Below, in pieces: positions 1-7,380 of a stretch of DNA of 64,000 nucleotides (position 1 is its first letter; each line of letters begins with the position of its first letter). The translations under genes and the position numbers were made by a program. The notes below the pieces were generated by a model. That model was not told the origin of the DNA. It saw only the letters and a program-made list of their open reading frames with translations, and did not search any database. The DNA is from Clostridiales bacterium (GTDB lineage: Bacteria; Bacillota; Clostridia; Christensenellales; CAG-138): the NCBI GenBank assembly GCA_004554165.1, contig SFNQ01000008.1, positions 1 to 64,000 on the forward strand, written 5' to 3'.

Positions 1-205
1 AAGAGCCTCCAATCACCGTCCTATGCGCCCTTTACTGTATAGCTCTCCCGACGATTTCCTTCATAGCTATACTGTCCAACATGTTTGACAAACCTACACT
101 GCCCCGGCTTAGATGCGCTTGAAAAAAGGATTGCAAGGATGCGGCGGATTCGCTATCCTGTACATGAGTTTTCATCAAGTATTTTTTGTGAAAGGAGCTC
201 CATTT

Positions 206-1804
206 GTGGTCAATGTGCAGATAGCCAGGGGCGCAGAGTGCATCACCGTAGCGGTGGAGGCAGGAACCACGCTTCTCGCCGCCATTCAGGCGTCCGGCCT
301 TTCCTTCCCCTTCCCCTGCGGCGGCAACGGGCGCTGCGGCAAGTGCAGGGTCATGGCCGAGGGGGCGCTCTCTCCGATAACGGAGCCTGAGCGGCGCTGG
401 CTCTCACAGGAGGGGGAAGCGCCAAATTCCCGCATGGCCTGCTATGCCCGCGCCGAGGGCAATTGCCGCCTGCGCATTGCGGAGCGCGCCGCGGACGCCA
501 TCGTGGAAAACGGCTATATCCCATGGCACGGCGATTTGGAGCCTATGTACTCCGAGGGCTATGGCGCGGCCCTCGACCTCGGCACCACCACGGTGGCCGC
601 GCAGCTTTTCCGCGCCGGAGAAAAGCGCCCCATCGCCGCGCTGGGCGAGCTGAACCGGCAGCAGTCGTACGGCGGGGACGTGATCTCCCGCATCGCCTGC
701 TGCAACGAACGCACCGTTGAACCGCTGTCCGTGCTCATTCGGGCGCAGCTTGGCGATATGCTGAACCGTCTGAGCCGGCAGGCGGACGTTCCGGCGTCTG
801 AAATCCGCCAGCTCGTGATCACCGGCAATACCACGATGCTGTACATCCTCTTCGGCATCGAACCCGCGCCGCTGGCCACCGCCCCCTTTCGCATGGAGCA
901 GGGTTTTGGCGGCAGCTTTGACGCAGGGATTCCCGGCTTTGAGGGTCTTCCCTGCTGGGTGCCGGGCTGCGCCTCCGCCTATATCGGCGCGGACATGGTT
1001 TGCAGCGTGCTGGCAAGCGGCATGTGCAAAAGCAGCGGCAACCTGCTGCTGGTTGACGCCGGGACCAACGGCGAAATGGCGCTGAGCGCAAAGGGCGCGC
1101 TCCGCTGCTGCTCCACCGCGGCGGGGCCGGCCCTTGAGGGCGCGGGCCTTTCCTGCGGCGGGAACGCCTCGCCCGGGGCCATCGATTCGGTCCGGCTGGA
1201 AAACGGCGCGTTTGCCTATACCACCATCGGCAACGCCGCGGCAGGCAGCCTCTGCGGTTCCGGCCTGATTGACGCCGCCGCCGCCCTGCTGGAGGCCGGT
1301 TATCTCCACTCCAGCGGAAAACTCCAAACCCCGGATGGCGGCGATTTCTTCATCGGCGGCAGCAGGGTCTATCTTTCGCAAAGGGACCTGCGGCAGCTAC
1401 AGCTGGCAAAGGCGGCGATCCGCGCGGGCATGGACACGCTGATTCACGAAAGCGGCCTCCGCTATGAGGATTTGGACGGCATTCTTCTCTGCGGCGGCTT
1501 TGGCAGCCGTCTGCGGCCCTCCAGCGCGGAGCGCATCGGGCTCATCCCGCCGGGCTTTTCCGAAAAAACCATGGCCATCGGCAACGCCGCAGGAAACGGC
1601 GCGGGACAGATCCTCCAGTCGGCCGCAAAGCGCCGGGAGGCCCAGCGCATCGCCCGGCAGATGGAGCCCGTTTCCCTGTCGGCCAGCCCGTATTTTCAGG
1701 AGCGCTATCTTGCCTCCATGCGGTTTCCGGATTGCGTCCGGCGCAGCAGCGCGCCTCTCTGTGGAAGGGCGGCGCAGGACCTCAGTCCGCGGCGATACCG
1801 CTGA
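206..1804 (+). CDS. 2Fe-2S ferredoxin / ASKHA-domain protein (DUF4445, corrinoid-activator type)
   Basis: About 532 residues. An N-terminal ferredoxin domain (about residues 1-90) carries the plant-type 2Fe-2S cysteines in CGGNGRCGKC, with a fourth in RMACYA. A long ASKHA-like region follows, with glycine-rich phosphate-binding motifs DLGTTTVA and VDAGTNGEM. This is the architecture of reductive activators of corrinoid proteins (RACo/RamA-like), which spend ATP to reduce Co(II) of methyl-transfer corrinoid proteins. I chose the GTG at 206 because AAAGGAG (191-197) lies 8 nt upstream; an in-frame ATG at 113 has no such site and adds residues unrelated to ferredoxins. A TTGACA at 85-90 could be a -35 element, but the matching -10 is poor. 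An inverted repeat (GTATAGCT 37-44, AGCTATAC 65-72) lies just upstream. No corrinoid protein or methyltransferase gene is nearby, so the substrate is unknown. The family is confident; the partner is not. Confidence 0.85.
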   Translation: MVNVQIARGAECITVAVEAGTTLLAAIQASGLSFPFPCGGNGRCGKCRVMAEGALSPITEPERRWLSQEGEAPNSRMACYARAEGNCRLRIAERAADAIVENGYIPWHGDLEPMYSEGYGAALDLGTTTVAAQLFRAGEKRPIAALGELNRQQSYGGDVISRIACCNERTVEPLSVLIRAQLGDMLNRLSRQADVPASEIRQLVITGNTTMLYILFGIEPAPLATAPFRMEQGFGGSFDAGIPGFEGLPCWVPGCASAYIGADMVCSVLASGMCKSSGNLLLVDAGTNGEMALSAKGALRCCSTAAGPALEGAGLSCGGNASPGAIDSVRLENGAFAYTTIGNAAAGSLCGSGLIDAAAALLEAGYLHSSGKLQTPDGGDFFIGGSRVYLSQRDLRQLQLAKAAIRAGMDTLIHESGLRYEDLDGILLCGGFGSRLRPSSAERIGLIPPGFSEKTMAIGNAAGNGAGQILQSAAKRREAQRIARQMEPVSLSASPYFQERYLASMRFPDCVRRSSAPLCGRAAQDLSPRRYR

Positions 1805-2060
1805 CAATTTCGGAAAGCGGCGCACAGAGGCCGGCGAAAGCCCTGCCCGGCCGCAAAACAGTAAAACCGGAAAACCGGCAAGGCCCCGATGTTTCAGGGC
1901 ATCAGGCGCGGCTTCGGCTGCGCCATCCGTTCGATGAACCAGCGGGGCTCCACCTGCCCGGCAGACCGGCGCTTTGCCCTGTTCCCTCCGGGACCTCCTG
2001 TTTTGTCCTGCAGCCGCAGAATTCTGCCAGGGCCTTCGCCCGTTTCTCTTCGGGTCAAAC

Positions 2061-2097
2061 AAGGCGGGAAACACCGCAAGTGCTTCCCGCCTTTGTC
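2061..2097. terminator. Bidirectional intrinsic terminator
   Basis: A perfect 10-bp stem, AAGGCGGGAA (2061-2070) with TTCCCGCCTT (2084-2093), encloses a 13-nt loop. A short T-rich tail (TTTGTCT) follows on the plus strand and TTGTTTGA on the minus strand. It lies between convergent genes and could serve both. Confidence 0.65.
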
Positions 2098-2302
2098 TAT
2101 GGGTTCGATTTGGTTGCCGGCCCCATCAAAATCGTTGGTCGCCTGCACCTGCGCGTTTCCCCGGATGGCGATGCTGCCGTCCTCCAGATACCAGTGTCCG
2201 CAAGCGCCGAGACGGGCAGGCAGACCAGGCGCAGCAGCACAGGCTGGGCCGGCGCCCGTCCTCTGTCCGGAAGGAGTCGAGGGCTACGGGGCAGAGCGGC
2301 AA

Positions 2303-2403
2303 GGCCCGCAGGGGGATAAGGGCGCAGGCATCCGGACCGGGACGGTTTGCCTCCGCCGGGAGAGGACCGCAGCAGCGTCCGGGGCCCGCAGGGGGACGAG
2401 GGC
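2303..2403. repeat. Pair of 21-bp direct repeats
   Basis: GGCCCGCAGGGGGATAAGGG begins at 2303 and GGCCCGCAGGGGGACGAGGG at 2383. The 21-base units match at 19 positions and are 80 bases apart. The second copy ends directly at the transketolase stop codon. Function is unknown. Confidence 0.5.
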
Positions 2404-4374
2404 TTATGCCCGAAGCGAAAGCGCGGCCTCCGCCACCGCCTCCGCCGTAAAGCCGAACTCGCGGAACAGCGTCGCATAGGGACCGGAAGCGCCGAAGCGG
2501 TTGATCCCGATAACCTTGCCGTCCAGGCCGGTGTACTTGTGCCAGCCCATGTCGCACTCCGCCTCGATGGCAACGCGGGCGCGCACCGCCTTCGGCAGCA
2601 CCTTTTCCCGGTAGGCCTCATCCTGCATATCGAACAGATCCATGCAGGGCATGGACACCACGCGCGCGGCAAGGCCCTTTTCCTTCAGCAGGTCCGCCGC
2701 CTCTACGGCATACTGCACCTCGGAGCCGGAGGCAATCAGGATCACGTCGGGCTTGCCATTTTCCGCATCGCGCAGGATATAGCCGCCCTTTTCCGCCTCG
2801 CGGCTGCTGCCCGGCAGCTGCGGCAGGTTCTGGCGCGTCATGGCCATGACCGCGGGCAGGCGATGCCGGAGCGCGGCGATATAGCTGGCGCCGGTCTCGC
2901 AAACATCCGCAGGACGAAACACCAGCGTGTTCGGCGTCGCGCGCAGGCTGGCAATCTGCTCGATGGGCTGATGGGTCGGCCCGTCCTCGCCCACGCCGAT
3001 GCTGTCGTGGGTGAGCACATACAGCACCGGAAGCCGCATGATGGCGGACAGGCGCAGCGCGGGCTTCAGATAATCCGCAAACACCAGGAAGGTGGCGCAG
3101 AAGGGGCGCAGGCCGCCATACAGCGCCATGCCGTTGCAGGCGGCGGCCATGGCAAACTCCCGGATGCCAAAATGGATGTTCTTTCCCTGGCGGTTCTCCG
3201 GCGAGAAGAAGGCTTCACCCTTGAGCTCGGTCTTGTTGGAGGGCGCAAGGTCCGCGCTGCCGCCAAACAGGTTGGGCAGATGCTGGTTGAGCCTATTGAG
3301 CGCGGCACCGCTGGCCGCGCGGGTGGCGACGGGCTTGTCCGCGGCAAAGAAGCTCTCGTCGCTGAGGAGCGCCTCGGGCAGCGCCTCGCTGTGGTACTCC
3401 TCCCAGAGCCGGTACAGCTCCGGATAGGCCGCCCGGTAGCGCTCGAACATGGCGTTATAGTCGTCCTCCGCCTTCTGATAGCCCGGCAGGAGGGCCGCAA
3501 AGTGCCCATACACGTCCTGCGGCACGACGAAGGCCTCCTCCTTCCAGGCATAGGCCTCCTTCATCTTCTCAATCGTCTCAACGCCCAGCGGCTCGCCATG
3601 CGCCGAGGCCATGCCCTGCTTGGGCGTACCGTGCGCAATATTTGTATGAACGATGATGAGCGAGGGCATGTCCGTGGTTTTGGCGCGCTGGATCGCCGCG
3701 TCCACCGCGTCGATATCCTCGCCGTCCGCCAGCTCCTGCACGTCCCAGCCATAGGCTTCGTAACGCTTTTTCACATCCTCGGCAAGCGAAATCTCGGTGC
3801 TGCCCTCGATGGTAATCCGGTTGCTGTCGTAGAGCGCGATGAGCTTGCCCAGCTTCATCGTGGCGGCCAGCGACGCGGCCTCGGACTGAACGCCCTCCAT
3901 CATGCAGCCATCGCCCATAAGCACATAGGTATAATTATCCACCACGGGATAGCCCTCGCGGTTGAAGATGGCGGCAAGGTGGCTCTCCGCCATGGCCATG
4001 CCCACCGCCATGGCCATGCCCTGGCCCAGCGGCCCGGTGGTGGCCTCAACGCCGACCGTGTGGCCAAACTCCGGATGGCCCGGGGTTTTGCTGCCCCACT
4101 GGCGGAACTGCTTGATGTCCTCGATGGTCAGGCCGTAGCCAAACAGGTGCAGGAGCGAATACTCCAGCATGGATGCATGCCCCGCGCTCAGCACAAAGCG
4201 GTCGCGGGCCTGCCAGTTGGGGTTTTTGGGGTTGTGCTTCATCTGCTTCCACAGCGCGTAGGCCATGGGTGCGGAACCGATCGCCAGACCGGGATGTCCG
4301 CTGTTGGCCTTCTGCACCGCTTCCGCAACAAGAATACGGATTGCGGTGATTGCTCTCTGATCAGCCGTCGTCAT
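2404..4374 (-). CDS. tkt: Transketolase
   Basis: 656 residues, the normal length for the family. Transketolase moves two-carbon ketol units between sugar phosphates in the non-oxidative pentose phosphate pathway, using thiamine diphosphate and a divalent metal in the cytoplasm. Visible signatures are the N-terminal GHPG motif near residue 26, EATTGPLGQG around residue 109, and the cofactor motif starting GDGCMMEGVQ near residue 152 and running into NR. The pyrimidine-binding domain contains FGIREFAM and VLTHDSIGVGEDGPTHQP. The C-terminal domain is complete. The ATG at 4374 is preceded by GGAGG. It is transcribed alone from a sigma-A-type promoter about 150 bases upstream, which leaves an untranslated leader of about 140 bases in which I recognise no known element. 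Confidence 0.97.
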   Translation of the reverse strand: MTTADQRAITAIRILVAEAVQKANSGHPGLAIGSAPMAYALWKQMKHNPKNPNWQARDRFVLSAGHASMLEYSLLHLFGYGLTIEDIKQFRQWGSKTPGHPEFGHTVGVEATTGPLGQGMAMAVGMAMAESHLAAIFNREGYPVVDNYTYVLMGDGCMMEGVQSEAASLAATMKLGKLIALYDSNRITIEGSTEISLAEDVKKRYEAYGWDVQELADGEDIDAVDAAIQRAKTTDMPSLIIVHTNIAHGTPKQGMASAHGEPLGVETIEKMKEAYAWKEEAFVVPQDVYGHFAALLPGYQKAEDDYNAMFERYRAAYPELYRLWEEYHSEALPEALLSDESFFAADKPVATRAASGAALNRLNQHLPNLFGGSADLAPSNKTELKGEAFFSPENRQGKNIHFGIREFAMAAACNGMALYGGLRPFCATFLVFADYLKPALRLSAIMRLPVLYVLTHDSIGVGEDGPTHQPIEQIASLRATPNTLVFRPADVCETGASYIAALRHRLPAVMAMTRQNLPQLPGSSREAEKGGYILRDAENGKPDVILIASGSEVQYAVEAADLLKEKGLAARVVSMPCMDLFDMQDEAYREKVLPKAVRARVAIEAECDMGWHKYTGLDGKVIGINRFGASGPYATLFREFGFTAEAVAEAALSLRA

Positions 4375-4523
4375 AGGATTCGCTTACCTCCGTTTGTTTT
4401 TCAGCGCCGGACCCGCCGGAAACTCTCTGCGCGTCCGGGCCATGATTAGCATAATTGAGGCCGGAAAACACGGCGCGCCGCAGAAACCGCCGCCCGCGGC
4501 TGCGCCTTAGATGCCGTGCGTGT

Positions 4524-4553
4524 ATCATACCACGTTTTTTCCCTTTTTGACAA
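4524..4553 (-). promoter_or_regulatory. Sigma-A-type promoter of tkt
   Basis: On the minus strand TTGTCA (4548-4553) and TATGAT (4524-4529) are separated by 18 bases. It drives the transketolase gene through a leader of about 140 bases. Confidence 0.65.
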
Positions 4554-4698
4554 GCCGTCCCCGCCCGGCGCGGGTCTCCCAAAAAGCGCGGCTTCCGGCG
4601 GTTTGGCCCTCCGCGCGCTAAGCCCTCCGACGCAAAAGTGCCGGTTGATGCGCGGGCTGTGCGGACGGTTCCGCCCTGCAATCAAATTTTTTGCTGGC

Positions 4699-4729
4699 GC
4701 ATGAAAGCGCCTGCCGAATGCGCATACTA
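4699..4729 (+). promoter_or_regulatory. Sigma-G-type (forespore) promoter of the spoVA operon
   Basis: GCATGA (4699-4704), 18 bases, then CATACTA (4723-4729). This closely fits the known Bacillus sigma-G pattern (GMATR, 18 bases, CATNMTA). The predicted start site falls almost on the ribosome binding site of the 50-residue ORF at 4750, so the leader would be only about 14 bases. The spoVA operon is a classic sigma-G target, which supports the assignment. Confidence 0.65.
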
Positions 4730-4749
4730 CACCGCAAAGGAGAATTGCG

Positions 4750-4902
4750 ATGGAACGAAGGAAACTCTGGCTTTGTATCGGCGTGGGCCTGCTGCTGCTC
4801 GGCGTGGTCCTGATGGCCGTGCTGCTGGCGCGCGAGAACGGTCTGCGCGGCAGCGGAATCATTTTTGTAAGGGGTATCTTAAAGCAATATGCGGCAAAAT
4901 AG
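4750..4902 (+). CDS. Small single-span membrane protein at the head of the spoVA operon
   Basis: 50 residues. AAAGGAG (4736-4742) sits 7 nt before the ATG. After a basic start (MERRKLWL) there is one hydrophobic segment, about residues 7-27 (containing GVGLLLLGVVLMAVLLA), then a basic tail ending YAAK. It lies directly under the sigma-G-type promoter and about 110 bases before spoVAC, on the same strand, so it is probably made in the forespore. I do not recognise the family; it is not SpoVAA, SpoVAB or SpoVAF. The good ribosome binding site, the amphipathic composition and the position make it a credible gene. A role in inner spore membrane or SpoVA channel assembly is only inference from context. 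Confidence 0.6.
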   Translation: MERRKLWLCIGVGLLLLGVVLMAVLLARENGLRGSGIIFVRGILKQYAAK

Positions 4903-5015
4903 GCTGAAACGCCCCGGCGCGCTGCTGCACGGCGGCGGCGGGGAAAACGTCCCGGCGGACCGGGAAACACGGCGCAGGGCATACGACGCGACGCGCGAAA
5001 CGAGGGAGTAAAAAA

Positions 5016-5471
5016 ATGGAACACTTTGACGCAAAACAATACCGTGCGCAGGTCAACGAGCGCATGCCAAAGAGCAAAACGCTCCGCTACTGCGTCCACG
5101 CATTCTGGACAGGCGGCCTGATCTGCATAATCGGGCAGCTTGTGACGGACGCGCTGAAAAGCTGGTGCTCGCTTTCGGAGGATGCGCTGTCCGCAGGCAC
5201 GGCCATCATCATGGTCTTTCTCGGCGCATTCCTGACCGGCCTCGGCATCTATGACAAAATCGGCTCCTACGCGGGCGCTGGCTCCGTGGTTCCGATCACG
5301 GGTTTTGCCAACTCCATCGTCTCGCCCGCCATTGAGTTTAAACCCGAGGGCTATGTGATGGGCGTTGCCGCGAAGATGTTCAACATAGCCGGCCCGGTGC
5401 TCGTTTACGGCATCAGCGCTTCCATCGTCGTGGGGCTGCTGTCCCTCCTCTTTGGAGGTGGCGCGGCATGA
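5016..5471 (+). CDS. spoVAC: Stage V sporulation protein AC
   Basis: 151 residues, standard length. SpoVAC is a membrane component of the channel that moves Ca-dipicolinic acid into the forespore and releases it at germination. The sequence shows hydrophobic spans (HAFWTGGLICIIGQL; GTAIIMVFLGAFLTGLGIYDKI; a C-terminal span VLVYGISASIVVGLLSLLFG) and the family motif AGAGSVVPITGFANS. The start follows GAGGGAG. It overlaps spoVAD by four bases (ATGA), indicating coupled translation. Expression is expected from the sigma-G-type promoter upstream. Confidence 0.96.
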   Translation: MEHFDAKQYRAQVNERMPKSKTLRYCVHAFWTGGLICIIGQLVTDALKSWCSLSEDALSAGTAIIMVFLGAFLTGLGIYDKIGSYAGAGSVVPITGFANSIVSPAIEFKPEGYVMGVAAKMFNIAGPVLVYGISASIVVGLLSLLFGGGAA

Positions 5472-6496
5472 AAAACCACAGAGGCAAGCGAACGCTGCTC
5501 TTCCCCTCCGCGCCGCATATCGCATCGGCTGCGTCCATCGTCAGCAAAACGGAGGCGCAGGGCCCGCTCGGCCAGCTGTTTGACATGGTGCTCGAGGACG
5601 ATACCTGGGGCGAGGACAGCTTTGAAAAGGCGGAATGCCGCATGTTTGAGGAGGTCGTGCGCATGGCGCTGGCAAAAATGCAGCGCACACCTGCGGATCT
5701 GGACTGCCTGTTCGGCGGCGACCTGCTCAACCAGATCATCACCGCAAACTATGCGGCGCGGCAGCTCAACACGCCCTTTCTCGGGCTGTACGGCGCCTGC
5801 TCCACAATGGCGGAATCGCTGCTGCTGGGCAGCGTTCTTGTGGACGGCGGCTTTGCCGGCCGCGTGGCCTGCGTGGCCTCCAGCCATTTTTCCACGGCGG
5901 AGCGGCAGTACCGCTATCCGCTGGAAATGGGCACCACGGAGCCGGAAACCTCCCAGCGGACGGTCACGGGCTCCGGCTGCGTCATCGTAACGGAAGCCCC
6001 CTCTCCCGACGACGTTTTTCATAAGATTCGCATCCGTGCCGGAACGATTGGCCGCGTTGTGGATCTGGGCATTACGGACGCGGCCAACATGGGCGCAGCC
6101 ATGGCGCCCGCCGCCTGCGATACCATCGTCACACACCTGAAGGACCTGGAACGCCAGGTTTCGTACTACGATTTGATCATTACGGGCGATCTGGGCCGCT
6201 TTGGCAGCGAAATGCTCTTCTCGCTGTGCAAGGACCGGGGCGTTGATCTGTCCGGCAGGCATATCGACTGCGGCTGCATGATCTTCCATCCGGAGCAGAA
6301 CTTCCATTGCGGCGGCAGCGGCTGCGGCTGTTCCGCCGTAACGCTGGCTGCCAATCTGCTGGACAAGGTGGAAAGCGGGGGCGTGCAGCGCATGCTCTTT
6401 CTCGCCACCGGCGCGCTGTTGTCGCCCTCGGCCACCATGCAGGGCGAGAGTATTCCCGGCATTGCGCATGCCGTGGTTCTGGAACGGGAGGATTGA
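5468..6496 (+). CDS. spoVAD: Stage V sporulation protein AD
   Basis: 342 residues, thiolase-like fold. SpoVAD is the soluble, dipicolinic-acid-binding component associated with the SpoVA channel at the inner spore membrane. The family is recognised by the stretches FGGDLLNQI, LYGACSTMAE, MGTTEPETSQ, DLGITDAANMGAAMAP, ITGDLGRFG and GGSGCGCSAV. GGAGGTG lies just before the ATG, inside the end of spoVAC. It sits between spoVAC and spoVAE, the order usual in Clostridia, where the operon is shorter than in Bacillus (no spoVAA, AB, EA, EB or F is visible). Confidence 0.96.
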   Translation: MKNHRGKRTLLFPSAPHIASAASIVSKTEAQGPLGQLFDMVLEDDTWGEDSFEKAECRMFEEVVRMALAKMQRTPADLDCLFGGDLLNQIITANYAARQLNTPFLGLYGACSTMAESLLLGSVLVDGGFAGRVACVASSHFSTAERQYRYPLEMGTTEPETSQRTVTGSGCVIVTEAPSPDDVFHKIRIRAGTIGRVVDLGITDAANMGAAMAPAACDTIVTHLKDLERQVSYYDLIITGDLGRFGSEMLFSLCKDRGVDLSGRHIDCGCMIFHPEQNFHCGGSGCGCSAVTLAANLLDKVESGGVQRMLFLATGALLSPSATMQGESIPGIAHAVVLERED

Positions 6497-6497
6497 C

Positions 6498-6866
6498 ATG
6501 CAGTTGGATTGGATGATGTACCTGAAAGCCTTCGTTGTGGGCGGCCTGATCTGCGTGGTCGGACAGCTGCTCATCAGCCTGACGCGGCTGACGCCCGCGC
6601 GTATTCTTGTGCTGTTTGTCACGCTGGGCGTCGTTCTGGGCGGACTGGGGCTGTACGAGCCGCTGGTGGAGTTTGCGGGCGCGGGCGCCACCGTGCCGCT
6701 GACCGGCTTTGGCAATTCCCTCGCAAAGGGCGCCATCAAGGCCGCGCAGGAGGACGGCGTCATCGGCGCGTTTACCGGCGGCGTGACCGCGACGGCGGGC
6801 GGCGTAGCCGCGGCAATCGCCTTTGGCTACCTGTTTTCCCTGCTGTTCCGCTCAAAGACCAAGTGA
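6498..6866 (+). CDS. spoVAE: Stage V sporulation protein AE
   Basis: 122 residues from the ATG at 6498, which follows GGGAGGA and lies one base after the spoVAD stop. A longer frame starting at 6462 would overlap spoVAD by 35 bases and has no better start. Several hydrophobic spans (YLKAFVVGGLICVVGQLLI; ILVLFVTLGVVLGGLGLY; a C-terminal span ending FGYLFSLLF) flank the motif AGAGATVPLTGFGNSLAKG. This motif is shared with SpoVAC, showing that the two subunits are related. It is the third membrane or membrane-associated subunit of the dipicolinate channel and the last gene of the operon. Confidence 0.95.
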   Translation: MQLDWMMYLKAFVVGGLICVVGQLLISLTRLTPARILVLFVTLGVVLGGLGLYEPLVEFAGAGATVPLTGFGNSLAKGAIKAAQEDGVIGAFTGGVTATAGGVAAAIAFGYLFSLLFRSKTK

Positions 6867-6931
6867 CGTTCCTGCCGTCTGAGGCCGTTCCGCAGGAGAG
6901 CGGCCTCCGCGGCCTGTACGCCGGGGCGGAC

Positions 6932-6965
6932 AAAAGGCGGAGGCTTTCGCTCTCCGCTTTTTTTG
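6932..6965 (+). terminator. Intrinsic terminator of the spoVA operon
   Basis: AAAGGCGGAG (6933-6942) pairs, with one bulge, with CTCCGCTTT (6952-6960) and runs into TTTTTTT (6958-6964). It ends the spoVA transcript. Confidence 0.75.
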
Positions 6966-7341
6966 CTGCCGGGGCCGTTCCTGTGCCATGGCCTCTTCTG
7001 TTGGCTGGCGGGATTGCCGAAACCGTGGCCCTGTGACGGGTTTTCGTTGATCTTTCGGTCGCGTAGGCGCCGCAGGCAGCCCGTCCCTGCGGGGATGCCC
7101 CATGCTTTTGGCAGAATCCCTTTGCCGCAGGGTTTTCGGAAAGCCGCAGGCCGCCGGACGCAACGGGTCCCCGGTCCCTTCCCCTTAAAGATACGCGCTC
7201 CGTTCCTTTTTTCGGGCTTTGACCCTGCTGCGCCTCACGCCATCCTGCCTCCCGCGCCCCTGTAAAAGGGCATTTTTCCCAGCGCTGCCCGCAAAACTTT
7301 TGGAAAAAGCGCCCGGGTGCGTGAAATCCGCGGCGCATTGC
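6966..7341. other. Gap without recognised genes
   Basis: About 375 bases between the spoVA terminator and the promoter of the dehydratase gene. I see no frame with a ribosome binding site, no RNA gene and no strong repeat. Confidence 0.5.
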
Positions 7342-7370
7342 TTGAAATCCTGTATATAACAGGCTATAAT
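7342..7370 (+). promoter_or_regulatory. Sigma-A promoter with embedded palindrome
   Basis: TTGAAA (7342-7347), 17 bases, TATAAT (7365-7370): close to consensus. The spacer contains the palindrome CCTGT-ATATA-ACAGG (7349-7363), placed where a bound repressor would block polymerase. The ATG of the gene begins only 10 bases after the -10 box, so the transcript would be leaderless or nearly so. Confidence 0.8.
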
Positions 7371-7380
7371 CATAGGGTAT

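Larger units (their letters stand above)
1805..2403. other. Non-coding gap between convergent genes
   Basis: About 600 bases separate the ASKHA gene from the 3' end of transketolase. It holds a bidirectional terminator-like hairpin (2061-2093) and a pair of near-identical 21-base direct repeats (2303-2323 and 2383-2403). The reading frames that cross it have no ribosome binding site and no recognisable domain, so I call no gene. Confidence 0.6.

Noticed and set aside
1732..2479. Overlapping plus-strand frames of about 195 residues after the ASKHA gene
   Set aside because: They cross a terminator hairpin, lack ribosome binding sites and resemble no family.
2347..4449. 700-residue open frame on the plus strand across transketolase
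   Set aside because: It is antisense to an unmistakable tkt, has no ribosome binding site and its translation is His/Arg/Gly-rich without domains. Such mirror frames are common at this GC content.
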